Positions 1 through 12,712 of a stretch of 64,000 nt of DNA are shown here, piece after piece. Within the stretch, counting starts at the first letter, position 1. Each line of letters opens with the position of its first letter. The notes under the pieces were generated by a model. It saw only the letters and a program-made list of their open reading frames with translations, was not told where the DNA came from and ran no database searches. Source of the DNA: Apostichopus japonicus (taxonomy: Eukaryota > Echinodermata > Holothuroidea > Aspidochirotida > Stichopodidae); the NCBI RefSeq assembly GCF_037975245.1, contig NC_092572.1:5793001-5857000 (forward strand), in the 5' to 3' direction. The position numbers and the translations under genes are program-made.

Positions 1-2394
1 ATATATGCAAGCTATGATTCGGTCAAACGATAAGTTAATCCTCAACACCATGATTCACAAAATGACCGTTTAATATCATTGCATGCGCTGTTCAAAACTG
101 GACTTACTTTAACGATTTGAACCTCCAAATACAAATTGATTCCATCTGATGAAACATTTCCAACAAAGGAAGAATTTTTTTTTAATTAAAGGGTGTGTCT
201 TCCAGTTCCTTAGACTATCGTTTAACTTGAAAGTGTGATTTCCATTCGATTTTTTGGACAGCACCACCCAACATACGCCCTGGTCAATCCATTTGACAAG
301 GAATGCGAATTAGCTTCATGAAAATGCTATTGTTGTGCTATCCCAACCGATGGAGAATTACCCTCAGACAATGGGATAGTGTTTAGTTACTTCAATGGAA
401 CTGATCATCTTATAGGGGGTTAAACAACTACCACAGTACAAAGCAATGATGTAGAAGCTGGTGTATACCTTACATATATCTGCATAGGACACAGTGGTCT
501 TTAATATGGAGATAGCTTATATGTCACATAAAATTAAGTATGCACATCACATCAAGTAAATATCATATATTATCTAGTGTTGTTAATGCCATCCCTATTT
601 CATATTTTTGCTCATATGTTAAACAAAGTGCACATTGTAGAAGAGGTACGTGTGAAATAATATTTCGCTGGTTTATCATGCTGCGTTTTATCTGATTGTT
701 TTGGGGTAAGGCATAATCCTGGTTGGTTAAATGTATTGATGTTATATGCTTGTAACTGTTGTTAGTCTCCGGTGTTTACATCACATGAGCCCGTTTACAC
801 AGTAAGAGCAGTATTATTTCCAAACATTTTCTTTCATTTTTCGACAACGAAAACGGATACCAAGTCATGATTATGTGATGATTACTGAGATGATTTATAC
901 ATGTATTGAGTACAAATACGGGTAAAAACTAGTCACAAGTACGGCAAGAATGTACTCGAGTCAAGGTTTGAGCGGCACTAGTAATGTAAGACCTTTATTT
1001 ATAATCATTTAAAGTTTACATACATATGTTGCGCTTTGCCTGTGCATTTGAGTCACTTCTATATTATAATATTTGCCAATTATTCCTTGTACACAATAAT
1101 ACTTATATGTTTACATTGGAACATTCTTGGTGATGAGGTAAAGGCCTTCGAACAGATTTTTAGGATTATCAGGGAATATTTCCTTTTGAATAAATACATT
1201 GTCTAACTGTTGAAGAATGTCATAGTTAAAACAGTATACATGTACAGGTTAGTCTTAAGGTTACATTTATCAACCTCAAATATTACATGAATCAGGGATG
1301 TACACAAATCCACCCGGTTGTATAAAGTACGTTTGATTACGTTATTAAAGACTTTTCTAGGCATCAAGCCAGAAAGCCTTTGCCCTCCTAGATATTTTCA
1401 AACTGAAATTTCTTATAAAACGTCTTTGCCATGCAAATGTGGTCTCGAGGGTAAACTTATCATGGGACATATGTTAACTGCCAACACTGACGTGCTAACA
1501 TGGCTGATATTTGAACTGGTAACACCATTCAGCAAAGCGTTACTTGACTTGAAGATTAAGATAAAAAGAACATTAAATAAACGATAACTTTCCTGTTGTA
1601 AGGGTTATTTCTCATTGAGTTGTTTATTGTGACGTTATTCTCCTTTGTTCAATTGTTATCACTGAATCACGGTATTATGCTATATTTACTACAGACGTAT
1701 TTTATAGAAAACAATTTGCATTTAATAACTGTGTGAAAATCATAGCTGTCTTTGCATATAGTTATTGTTTGCTACTACTAGCGCGATCAACTAATTAACT
1801 TTCCTTTATTCATTGTCCAATAAAAATGTCAGGAAATGGAAGTTATCACTTTCTTATAAAATTTACATGTAACATTGTCGTGGTTGCTTGTTTTAACTAT
1901 TAACGTGGTTGCTTGTTTTAACTATTAACGGCTTTCAAAACTTGTATTTGAAAGTAATAGTGGTGTTTCGTATTTATTTTCCTTTTAACCCACATGTTGT
2001 AGTTTAGCTCTTTTTTCCTTTTTTTCTGCTGAAGAGTACAACTTTAAAGAGTCCCAAATAAAAATTAAAGAGTTTGATAACTCATTGTAAATCAATCCAT
2101 TATTGTTATTACATAAAAACATAAGAGGCAAGTTAAATCTTCGAGTAAGTGAGATGTTTGTTTTTATATGATAGATAAAGTAAGCAGTCATTAATATACT
2201 ATCAGTATTTGTCAAAAACTGTATTATTTAACTGGAAAGAAATCACGGAAATGTTTACGTCTACAGTTTTATAAGCATAACGTAAAAAAAAGCATAACAT
2301 AGTTACCCAATATATGCAATCAATACTCTCTTCAAAAGAAAGACTGAAATTCCAGTAAAATCAACTGAAAAGGGTCTTTTGTAAATTCTGTCTG
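1..2394. other. AT-rich non-coding DNA, no gene recognised
   Basis: I see no splice-compatible coding structure or transposon ends here. An open frame of 89 codons at 1318-1587 (+) matches nothing I recognise and lacks supporting splice or promoter context. The only clear structure is the 25-bp tandem duplication at 1879-1928, listed separately. Confidence 0.5.
1879..1928. repeat. 25-bp perfect tandem duplication
   Basis: A 25-bp unit beginning CGTGGTTGCTTG occurs twice back to back (1879-1903 and 1904-1928) without a mismatch. This looks like a recent replication-slippage duplication in non-coding DNA. Confidence 0.9.
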
Positions 2395-2401
2395 GTGCGA
2401 G

Positions 2402-2790
2402 TTGTCCACAGACAACTCCAAGAGGTCCAGTGATGTTATCACTATTGGTGTTGTTTACCGATCTTCTAACAGCAGCGATGAAAACTATTTTCTGCTGTTT
2501 GATTCAATTAAAAAGGCTGCTAAAGGTGATGTTGTTATAATGGGCGACTTTAATTTTCCTGACATTAAGTGGATAGATGGTTCCAGTAGTAGGAAGGGTA
2601 GTTACTTTCTAGATGTTGTACAAGATTGTTTTTTACATCAAAATGTTACTTTCCCCACTGGGGGGGGGGGGATAACATCCTGGATCTTGTTTTGAGTTCT
2701 AATCCAAGCAATGTCGTTGATTTGACGGGTCTAGGAAAACTAGGAACTAGTGATCATGATATACTAGCTTTTGATGTTGTTTGCAAAGTC
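2402..2790 (+). pseudogene. LINE endonuclease domain fragment (frameshifted)
   Basis: The C-terminal half of the LINE-encoded endonuclease, which in active elements nicks target DNA to prime reverse transcription. The frame opening at 2402 carries GVVYRSSNSSDENY and the core motif VVIMGDFNFPDIKW. It breaks at a run of ten G at about 2659-2669. The next frame picks up with ILDLVLSSN and the catalytic SDH triad in GTSDHDIL (about 2745-2770). The N-terminal part of the domain is missing. The frameshift in a G homopolymer could be a sequencing error, but other lesions downstream show that the copy is inactive anyway. Confidence 0.85.
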
Positions 2791-4639
2791 GCAAATTCTG
2801 TTATGGAAAATCATGTTCAGTGGAAGAATCGCCGTCGTAAAAGTAGTATGCCACACTGGATGAATAAGAAAGTTAGATGTGCAATTAGGCAAAAACGTAG
2901 AATGTGGAAGTTATTTAGGAGGACTAAATCTGATTCTCTTTTGGCCAAGTTTAAAATTCATCGGCTGAAGGTAGAATGCTTAGTCTCTGATGCAAAATTG
3001 AATTTCGAAAATAACATTGCTCTAAAAATTAAGGATAACCCAAAGGCCTTCTTTTCTTTTGTCAGGTCAAAGCAGAAAGTTAAAGATGCAATTGTTTCTC
3101 TTAGGGCACCACAGGCTGATAATATAGTTTCTGATAGTCAGGATCTTGCAGATCTTTTGAACAGCTATTTTGTGTCGGTTTTTACAAGGGAAGATATGAG
3201 TAGTATTCCAGATTTTCAGTGGGGCAGTGATAGGCCTAAACTGGATACGGTATTATTCTCGGATGAGGTTGTCTTAAAGGAGCTGCTTCGTCTAAATGTT
3301 TCTAAAGCTTCTGAACCGGATGCAATCCATCCGTATTTGTTGAAGACATTTGCACACCAGTTCTGCGTTCCACTCTCATTAGCTTTTAGTAAATTTATGA
3401 ATGAAGGCTATGTTCCTAAGGACTGGATATGTGCTAATATTAACCCAATTTTCAAGAGGGGGATAAATCTAAGTCCTGTCATTATAGGTCCGTTAGTCTC
3501 ACTAGTCTTGTTTGTAAGGTCATGGAGTTTATTGTTAAAAAGTCCATGGTCTGTCACTTCAGCAGTCAGTCTTTGATCAGAGAGTCTCAACATGGCTTTT
3601 GTCAAAAAAGGTCTTGTCTCACTAATATCATTGAGTTTATGGAAGATGTAAAAAGGTCACTAAATAGGCAGAAGTCTGTAGATGTTGTGTTCCTGGATTT
3701 CCAGAAGGCCTTTGATAAGGTTCCCCACCAGCGTCTTCTACTCAGGCTGAAGAGTATGGGTGTCAATGGGAATTTACTGTCTTGGATCGAGAAATGGCTT
3801 GGTAATGAAGAAACTGGGGGTGATAATTAACGGTTGTGCTTCTTCTTGGCAGGACGTTACTAGTGGGGTTCCACAAGGGTCTGTTTTGGGTCCCTTGTTG
3901 TTCGTTGCCTATATAAATGATGTCGACTGAATTATTTTGTGTACAGCTAAGATGTTTGCTGATGACCCCAAATTGTATTCTGAGGTCTCTTCCAAAAGCG
4001 ATTCTGAGAAGATTCAAACGGATTTGGATAAGGTTTTTTCCTGGTGCCAGGGGTGGCAAATGCTTTTTAATATTGAAAAATGCAAGGTAATGCACAATGG
4101 TATAGTGACCTAAGGTTTACATACAATCTTAACGGTGTGGAGTTACAGGAGGTATCTGTTGAAGGAGACCAAGGTATTTACATTGACTCATCTCTGCAAC
4201 CTTCTAAACATTGTCTTGAAGCTGCTAAAAGTAGTAATAGGATTTTAGTTATGATCAAGATGAACTTCAGTTTTCTGAAAGAGGACATCATAGTTATGCT
4301 TTATAAGCAGTTGGTAAGGCCTCATCTGGAATATACGGTGCAGGCTTGGAACCCATATTTTGATAAGGATAAGGAAGTACTTGAAAAGTTCCAGAGGAGG
4401 GCTACAAGGATGATTAGTTCCTTAAAGAGTTTTCCATGTTATAGGCGGTTACAACTGTTGAATCTCACCACACTGGAGCTTAGGAGGTTACCGACTTTTT
4501 CCAGACGTGATTGTCTTAAACTCCAAAAGTCACATAGTATGACTAATATTCGGCATAACATTTTTTTTCTGATAGGGTCGTAAATGAGTGGAACGTGTTG
4601 CTTGAAAAATTTGTACTTGCAAGTAGTGTCAATAGTTTT

Positions 4640-4641
<2 letters not shown>
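2791..4641 (+). pseudogene. LINE reverse transcriptase and C-terminal domain (multiple lesions)
   Basis: The reverse transcriptase part of the LINE polyprotein. A linker of about 150 residues rich in Lys/Arg precedes fingers-domain sequence (SKASEPDAIHPYLLKTFA, VPKDWICANINPIFKRG). A frameshift at about 3465-3520 moves to the frame with MEFIVKKSM, SQHGFCQKRSCLTNI and DVVFLDFQKAFDKVPH. Another near 3805-3830 leads to [22 protein letters not shown], which hits an in-frame TGA at 3928-3930. The catalytic FADD box follows at 3955-3966. The family usually has FADDTKLY, but here Thr is replaced by Pro. A further frame change near 4090 leads into HLEYTVQAWNPYFDKD and the thumb-like QRRATRMI segment. 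Coding ends in RVVNEWN and SSVNSF, where the ATC-repeat element interrupts it. Confidence 0.88.
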
Positions 4642-4990
<349 letters not shown>

Positions 4991-5065
4991 TTCTCTCTTA
5001 ATATGGTCCTCGTTGGGGACTTAAGTGTCCCTCCTGATCCTTTTTTTACTAAACTAAACTAAATA

Positions 5066-8000
5066 CTTTGCGGTCTAATAGACTGAAATAAAGGATGTTA
5101 GACTGAACAGTCAGCAGTTTTGACTGGATTATTTCAGCACCAGTCAAAATTAGACTGAATACTTTCCAGTCTATGATATTGATATTATACTGAACAGTGG
5201 GTCTTTAAGAGTGAATTATTACACATCATAGCTATACTTTCAATCTTATAAACAGTCAATTCTTGATTGATCCCCCGTGTTGGCTAAGTGCTGGAATTCG
5301 TCGATACATTTACCATCAAAGACAGCATTCAAAGATCGATTAATGCAGGGGAATATACTGCAAGGTGCATAATGGTTTCTCATTATTATGATCTTAATTG
5401 TATTCCTGTAATGATCAATGTTAATCATGTTGGTTGTAGACAAATGATTATTTCAACATCAGTGAGCTATCTACTTTAGAAATAATAATTGTACATATCT
5501 TACTGGTATAACATGTTAGACAGTCTAACCTTTGGCTTCAGATAATACAGAGTATTAAGTTTGTCCCATATTGGTGGAGTTTGCTTCTACATATATATAT
5601 ATTTGTTTTCCGTTTTAGAGGTAGGTGTGGGCTAATGTTTGCAGTTATAAATTGACTTTTATATAATTATATAATTTCTATGATCCATGTACATTCCAGT
5701 ACCAGCTTGTGCATTTCTTTTATCTTTCTGCTTTTTATCTCTGTAACTAAATAGATTAACATCTCAGAGCTGGAAATAAGTTTAAACGGTGTTAACAAGT
5801 AGCCTACATGCACCGTCGGTTCATATATAACATCAGCATCAGGCTATCAAGGACTTGATAAATGTGTCTTACTCTGGGATTCCCTTAATAAAGATAAAAC
5901 AAACAAGAAATATGCGCAGACATTGCTAACATGTTAGTACATAATTAAATATCTGTAATTATTGATTTTACTGCATAGAAAGTTTAATACCACAAAACTA
6001 GAACACAAAAGTCCAAAGTTGTGTGTGCTTTTTAACTACAATAGCATTAGTTACTACGCATCTAAAGACAACAGAGTTCTTGAGCAAATGGGCACACAGG
6101 ATCGGAACCCTCAAATCTTGTTCACTCAATGTACAAATCATGTGCAAGTTGACACTGGACATTACTTCCCGGGATGCAGCTTGTTGAGTAAGGATATGAA
6201 ATCAATTTAAAGGAATATTATTATATAAATGTAAAGGTAGTTAGCTTAACCCATACGTGTATTTGAAATGAACCTAATTATTTAGGACCCCTGATATGGA
6301 TACCTCAATCTTGTCGTGGGACTCCTTAACTTGAAACTCAGAAACAAATGATGCATTATTTCTATGTTCCTAGGAAAAAATAATGAAAAATACATATGCT
6401 TGGCAAATGAAGGCAGAGCTAGCTTATGTCACCAAAATTACAATATATCCTGCAAAGAAACATTGACTAGTTTAAAAACTATCAATAATGATAATAATGA
6501 GCGAGGGATAAACCAAAACTATTATTGGTGGCACTTTCTTGATTGCGAAAGCTTAAACAATTAGTGATGGGGTGAGCAGGTGACCATGATGTCAACTTTG
6601 CAAGAATTAAAGCAAATATTACGTTATATTGCATTAGAACCCTTCTTTCACAAAAATAATGTCGTATGTTTTTCTTTGAAGTAATTATTAAAAAGGTCTC
6701 CATGAATATTTCATTCACTAAATCATTTACTCACAAGACATTAACCATATTGGTGCTTTGTAGCATGTTTTCGCCAAAGTTTTTCGCACCGTTTTATAGG
6801 CTATATATCAGTAAGTTTAGTAGCAAGAGAGAAATCTGTCAGCATACATTTCTCAAACTAAATATGGATTGTGATGGGGTGTCAGTGCTGACAAGATTGT
6901 TAAAAATAAACCATGATGTATGTCTTTAGGTACAATTTTGCGTTCAAGGAACCAAATCACCATTTGTTTTGCTCACAGTAAGCCTTTAATGACACTTTCA
7001 AATGTTCTGTACTTTATTTTCAAAATTAAGTTTGTTTTGTAAATCTAAATATTTAAATATAAATCAGATAAAAAAACAGGCCTTCATTCACATATACACC
7101 AGTGTTTTTTTTTTTAGTCCTATTGTGCATGTACTGGAGGACACACTGTACATTACACAACATTTCTAGGAAGAAATACACAATTGGAAAGATGTGATTG
7201 CAGACTATCTATCATTACTTAATGGGGGAAGATATCAGCACTATAGGTAGGTTGGTTATATTTAGTACAATTACCAGTGTGATGAAAGCATCACTATTTG
7301 CATGTTTATTCAGTTGCCCTCTAACAATAATTTGTAAACAAATCATTTATTCATTATTCATCTTACAGATAATTCCGTACGTAAGTATAGGACTGCTCTA
7401 GTTCTACTTCTTGACAGCTTCCCATAACGGGGCATATCTATATTTATCGATTTGTGCAACATGTAAATAAGAGCAGTTATAGCGCAGATGTCTTCTAAAA
7501 ATGAAAAGGAACACTATACAAATAATAGAACATCCCATATTTTGTCTAATAGGACAATGGTATGGACTATTAAATAAGCTACTTTCCCCATCACATGCTG
7601 GGAGATTTCCATCCATCTCCCGCAACTGTAACAGCTCCTCTCAAAATGGCTATTGAAAGTTTGCATCTAAACATTCCAAATGCTTAAAACACTGTTTCTT
7701 TTGAATGCAGGCATTATTCCCTGAATTATCACATTAATGCAATACATCACACTTATTACCCCAAAATACTTGACAAAAATTATTATACTTACTGTCACAC
7801 TCATCAAAATAGTCGATAAACAAAGCCACAGCTGTTGAACACGCTTCATAAAGTAGGCATCAAATTTAGACAGGGAATTTTGAGAATGAACACGATAAAT
7901 GTAGTCACAGGTCATAGTCATAGGTCTACCTAACAAGTATCAGGAGAGACTTCTATCCTGTCTTAGCCGTCATGTGCACTAGCAAATCTAGACTTGTGAA

Positions 8001-8849
8001 CTAGTTATATTGAGGTGAGGGGTAGCTGATCCCATCCTGCTCCAGGGACAGTCGCTGCATTTATCATTTACCGGATGTAAGTGAACCACACTTTTTCGAC
8101 CATGACCAATGGGTTTATAAGCAGAGGCCAATTGGCATTCAGTTGACCTGCATTGTGCTCATTGAATTCTAATAGACGGCTGAACAAGCAGTGTCTGGCT
8201 TGATAGACCATTAATAGCAATAACAATAATAGCATTGCCAAGTATTTCCTACTTCAAACTGCTATCTAGAAAATACAGTTTACTTACATTTACCGTTATA
8301 TGGTTCATTGGGATATTTGGTAATATGGTTTTGGTTATTAGGGCATTGGCCGTGTAGTCTGAGCAATTTACAACTTAGTTACTGATTTATAATGGAATAT
8401 GAGTACTGTTTACAAAACTAGTTTTATTTAAAAAAAATACATTAATGCAAATGTTAGTTTTACTACTTAAAATAGCCATTTAAGTAACTCTTAAATACTG
8501 GTTGCTAATTCAAGCCAACTCCTCATTAAAAATATTACTGCATTATTCATTTATGCTGATACTCATTAAACGATGCAGTGTTATTCAAGTGTAATTAATT
8601 ACCAACTCAGGAATGTATTGCATTCTATGGAACTGCTTCAGCATTTCTGTGATGATGAGTTTGTGTTCACTCACAATCCTACTCCTATAGGTAAAGGTAT
8701 CCTTACATGTATGTCTGTGTCTGTTCTTATTGTCTTGCAAAGGTGTGTTCTTTATCTAATTAACCTGGAAAAATTAAAATTGTGAAAAAGTACTACTGTA
8801 GACGCTGGCCGGAGTTAAATTAAAGTTAATATCGTGGAAATAATATAAT
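5066..8849. other. Non-coding DNA with a cluster of TAGACTGAA-like motifs; no gene seen
   Basis: No convincing exon was found. At 5066-5215 the words TAGACTGAA, TTAGACTGAACAGT and TTATACTGAACAGT recur, and TTTTGACTGG faces CCAGTCAAAA across about 16 bp. This is a small imperfect palindromic cluster that may be the relic of a short inverted-repeat element. GTTAGACAGTCTAACC near 5515 is another short palindrome. The rest is ordinary AT-rich sequence with open frames under 90 codons. Confidence 0.45.
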
Positions 8850-8949
8850 AAAGACGACAAAGTCCGTTCGTTACTTTAACAATATATATATATGTATATA
8901 TATATATACATATATTGTTAAAGTAAAGAACGGACTGTGTCGTCTTTAA
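8850..8949. repeat. 100-bp near-perfect hairpin with AT core
   Basis: Two arms of about 40 bp face each other across an alternating AT spacer. The left arm starts AAAGACGACAAAGTCC and ends TTACTTTAACAATATA. The right arm is its reverse complement with about two mismatches. It abuts the tRNA-like repeat on the right. It could be a foldback element, the two ends of a very small MITE, or part of the neighbouring repeat's tail. Confidence 0.85.
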
Positions 8950-9275
8950 AAACTTTCAGCCTCCACCGGGAATCGAACCACGGGCCTTCCGCTCTGTACG
9001 CGGACACCCTAACCACTAGGCTATGGACGCTGATTGTATGTCCAGAGGTTCGAAACCGGTATGGAAGGTTGTAATTCCACTGTACGCGTTTGTCACCTGT
9101 GTCGAACAATACAAGTTCTGTTTTTTGGTGACACGTTTTGCCTTACTCTAGAGATCAAACATGATGCTATCCAACTCGAAAAATCATTTGTGATTCCTAA
9201 AGCCGGATCTCGAAAGAGATACTTTGAAAAGACTCTAAGTTAATGCAATGGAGGTAAACGACAAAGGCAAATGAA
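8950..9275 (-). mobile_element. tRNA-headed repeat unit (same family as the 45-46.6 kb array)
   Basis: On the minus strand this reads from CATTTGCCTTTGTCGTTTAC through about 240 bp of conserved unit sequence into a tRNA-like segment at 8959-9030. It is collinear with the four plus-strand units at 45-46.6 kb and clearly similar to them, with scattered substitutions. The AT tract to its right (9280-9510) matches the position of AT tracts between the units of the array. After the tRNA-like part it differs from the array, running into the hairpin. It is a SINE-like or composite repeat, and no coding capacity is evident. Confidence 0.75.
8959..9030 (-). other. tRNA-like sequence (72 nt), probably SINE head
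   Basis: Reading GCGTCCATAGCCTAGTGG at the 5' end and GTGGTTCGATTCCCGG near the 3' end gives a good Pol III A box (TAGCCTAGTGG) and a perfect B box (GGTTCGATTCC). The acceptor arms pair except at position 3. The T stem is partly mismatched in this copy. The anticodon loop would be GTACAGA, with anticodon ACA. Repeated copies and stem defects argue against a functional tRNA. Confidence 0.65.
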
Positions 9276-9517
<242 letters not shown>

Positions 9518-9572
9518 AAGTGCACATTAGGTGCCCATTGCATATTGAAAAATGCTACCTTAGAGGGACAGT

Positions 9573-9608
9573 AACGTTAGGGGAACATATTCGTGTTCCC
9601 CTAATGTT
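9573..9608. repeat. 36-bp palindrome upstream of gene A
   Basis: AACGTTAGGGGAACA at 9573-9587 faces its reverse complement TGTTCCCCTAATGTT at 9594-9608 with one mismatch and a 6-bp loop. It is symmetrical enough to form a 15-bp stem. Function unknown. It lies about 550 bp upstream of the proposed start of gene A. Confidence 0.8.
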
Positions 9609-9988
9609 TAAGGGTATGTTCATTCTGTTATGAGGGCTTCGGTTTACAGGTAATTAGTACCCATTGATCGTGGATGCTGCCCTCTACACCCCTTTATTTT
9701 GATTGGACGATTATACATCTGAATGGATATTTATAGCTTGGCAATTTTTGTAGTAGTATATGTGACCTGTGCAAAATTTAGCTATTAGGGACCCATCAAG
9801 ATATATCTCGTTTATTTTATCGTCCTATCGGTATATGTTTTACTATCGATGCTCTTTTAATGCTGGTAAAACTGACCAATGGAACTGTGACCTTGGAAGT
9901 CACAATTTCGATCCCTATCCCTTTCGGTTATACATATACTGATATCCATGTTCATAATGACGCATTTTCATTTGGTATACAAACATTG

Positions 9989-9996
9989 TGACGTCA
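9989..9996 (+). promoter_or_regulatory. CRE/ATF-type palindrome TGACGTCA
   Basis: A perfect TGACGTCA, the consensus for CREB/ATF bZIP factors, sits about 170 bp upstream of the proposed gene A start codon. The surrounding 9960-10160 is richer in CpG (CCGCGCAATGTCGC, GGCGCGG) than neighbouring DNA, as expected for a promoter. The motif is seen; the function is inferred. Confidence 0.4.
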
Positions 9997-10163
9997 TCAC
10001 CGCGCAATGTCGCTAAGTGTAATGTAGAGCTCATATGTACGTATGTACAGTGTGGTAAACGTGTTGTCCGTATGGCCGCAAGTGTTCACACTGTATGCAA
10101 GCAAGAACGGTAAACCTAACTTATGTTCGCGAATCGGCGCGGTATCCATGTTGCACTATCAAA

Positions 10164-10197
10164 ATGAGAGCCGTCGAGATTGACTTTGGAAGCCTAG
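10164..10197 (+). CDS. Gene A exon 1 (start codon)
   Basis: Proposed first coding exon of gene A: an ATG in an A-rich context (AAAATGAG) encodes MRAVEIDFGSL. It ends with one base of the next codon before the donor GTAATACC (phase 1). It lies in a CpG-richer stretch beside a CRE motif. The evidence is indirect: the phase fits the first downstream exon, and the composition is promoter-like. An ATG 16 bases upstream is in another frame. The intron would be about 10.3 kb, nearly all transposon-derived. No homology is recognised. Confidence 0.4.
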
Positions 10198-10751
10198 GTA
10201 ATACCGTAATACTTTCTTGCAATTGCTAGATATTAATTCCTTTACCTTTTTAATGCTCTATTGGCTAGCCCAGGATTAGTAATAGTGTAAAGTAGGCCTC
10301 AGTTCCCTGTGCAGCTGGCTGATTACCAATCACAATTTGTGCAAATTATAGCTCAGCTCTCACTTGTCTCACTCAGTGTAAGCCTAACATTAACAAGATC
10401 TAGCCTAAGTTACAGTAATGTTAGTTTTGCTCTAGATAGGCTAAACTTCATTTTAATAACATGACCTCTGTCCCAAAAACTCTACAAAAACATAAATAGT
10501 GATGAATGATGCTTACATAGCACCGTTTTTTGATACAAATGATACAGTAAATATACCCTAGGCCTAAGTTAAGCCTTAGCCAACAGTAGCCTATTGCTGA
10601 AGACAGGCAAGGCTGGACAATGCTTAGCCTACATTAGTAAAATGCCTTATTGTCTAGAGCTATTGTGATTTTTTTGCCCACAATTAACTTAAAATACAAA
10701 GCCAATTTTCAATTCTGCCCAAAAAATTAATTTATAACAGCTAGCCTTAAC
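10198..10751. other. Intron 1 of gene A, proximal part, no further feature
   Basis: AT-rich sequence between the proposed first exon and the first MITE. I see no further coding signal or repeat ends. Confidence 0.35.
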
Positions 10752-11673
10752 CAGGGTAGGAATTAATATTTGGCTTTAGGGGACTAGTTTGGATATAGAA
10801 AAGTTGAAACGCCCCCTTAATGTATTTAGGAGGGTTTTTTTAAGGTTTAGGGGGGCTCTTTTCCAAAGTTCAATATATGCTGTTTACAGAAATGGTTGTA
10901 AGCATTCAACAGGATAAAGTCAGCACAATTACCCTATTACTGGTGCTGCAATTTACTGTATAGCAAGTTTATTAAAAGTTTGATAGCAAAAATTTGCGAG
11001 CATTTAGCAAATAATGTCAATCCACCGAATACATGACGAAAACCAATAACCCATCAACTGAATTAGAAAACACAGGTTTACTTCCGCTGGTGACTTTTCC
11101 TAAGGCATGTATGTTTTTTTGTGTGGATAAAATCACATACCTTCCAAACAACTGCCAATTTCCAGCAAATTTAAAGTTGTAAACAATGCTATGCAGTTTT
11201 TGTTTTGTTTTTGCAAACTGATGGTTAGGCTACATTTCCCATTGACTTAGTGTGGTTGTTAGGCTAATATTTGGTTAAAGATTGCAAGTTTAATGGATAT
11301 ATTTAATTTTTATTTTCAACACAACTTGAGCGAGTAAACAGATGGATAGGTAAGATTACCATGTTGACCTACTTCACCTGTGAAGTTAGGCTACCATGTG
11401 GTCTGATATTTGTGGGGATTATAGGTTATTGGCACTGAAATTGCTTAGTGGAGGCCGTAACCGCAGTAACTATGCGGAGATTGTGCGTGACCCTCCGGCA
11501 CTGCTTCAAATTTTATGCGGGATTGTGAGAACTGTTTGCGCGATTCGCGATGCTACTGCAATGCCTAGCTAAAACAAAAGCATGTCACAATTAATTTTAC
11601 ACAGACACCTGATATAACGAGGGCGATTTTCTTAAGGGCGAATCGCCCTTCGCCCTGCTTATTTCCGACCCTG
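10752..11673. mobile_element. Non-autonomous hAT-type element (MITE), 922 bp
   Basis: The ends are CAGGGTAGGAA on the left and the reverse complement of CAGGGTCGGAA on the right. The element is flanked by GCCTTAAC (10744-10751) and GCCTTGAC (11674-11681), an 8-bp target duplication matching at 7 of 8 positions. CAGGG-type ends with 8-bp duplications are the hAT signature. There is no transposase frame inside. A 17-bp palindrome, AAGGGCGAATCGCCCTT, lies near the right end. The one mismatch in the duplication suggests moderate age. Confidence 0.75.
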
Positions 11674-12142
11674 GCCTTGACATTTCACTTCCATGCTGTG
11701 CACGTAGAGGTGGGCAAATGTACGCACAAAGTTAGGAGGGGCACATTATTAGAATAATCCAGTATCATAGTGGGCTTGTTATTGAGGATTTTAAGGATTA
11801 GATCAATGATCCTAATGAAAGATAATCCACAACAATCATCTGCAAGCATTTTTCATGTTAGACCAAATAGTATTTCCTCCAAATAATTGTTCACTACATA
11901 AATAATGTGTAGAATTGGGCGAACTTTGACCCCAAGATTTTTTTCCATCACAAAATTGCCCATGTGCTAGGCCGATACAGATATTCATGATTGACAAATT
12001 TGGCATCAGTTTGTCCAGTTTTAAATTGCATTTTTTTCTTTTAATAGATTATACAAACAGTCAAGGCTTATTCATCTTTCATTGTAAATCAAACAAATTC
12101 TTTTTAATGGTATGTACCTGTAAAGGTTCAAGGTTAAGGAGT
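11674..12142. other. Intron 1 sequence between two elements
   Basis: About 470 bp of AT-rich DNA between the hAT-type MITE and the 7.65-kb element. The start of a 64-codon open frame (11987-12181) overlaps the left terminal repeat and is not considered a gene. Confidence 0.35.
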
Positions 12143-12168
12143 GGGTCTGTTCACGTTAAAGCGCCCAA
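12143..12168 (+). repeat. Left terminal inverted repeat of the 7.65-kb element
   Basis: 26 bases starting GGGTCTGTTCACG, an exact reverse complement of 19767-19792. The preceding GAGT is the candidate target duplication. Confidence 0.85.
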
Positions 12169-12667
12169 TTTGGTTGCCTGAGGTACCAAATTTTCAAATT
12201 ACAGTAAAGAACTTCTATTCTAAGTAAATAACATAACTAATATCTGCAATTTATGAATCAGAATTGACCAGAGCTTAAACTATTCTGGAAATTATATTAA
12301 AGATGGTTGAAAGTGTGACAATCTATAAATTTTCCAAAATTTGTTCTTTTTTTAATGGTGGTGTGTCATTCCATTGCTGCTACATTTGGGAATTCTGTTT
12401 TTATTTTCTTTATTAACACAAAATTTGCTATTGTAAGACAAGTTTTCAATGATATCGATGATGTTTTTTAAAAAATATTCGAGTATCGTTAGAAAATATT
12501 CAATTTTTCCTGAAATAAAGTTAAAAAAGTTTTTCTTTAAAGAACAAAATTGAAATTAATAGTAACAATTATACCATAAAATTAAACCACAACATAAGCA
12601 CATATATTAACCAAAAGCTGAAAATTCTGGGTCATGTCCTCTCAGAATTTTTTTTTTCTTGACTCTT

Positions 12668-12712
12668 GTTTCGGACATCACCCCTCCAAAATGATCTTGT
12701 TTCGGACATCAC
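12668..12712 (+). repeat. Paired 14-mer motif copies (left array, copies 1-2)
   Basis: GTTTCGGACATCAC at 12668-12681 and 12699-12712, 31 bp apart. The second copy is the insertion target of the MITE at 12713, whose 8-bp duplication GACATCAC is the end of this motif. Confidence 0.9.

Noticed and set aside
1318-1587. 89-codon frame with a CxC-containing product
   Set aside because: No start context, splice site, homology or signal peptide; the length is expected by chance in this much sequence.
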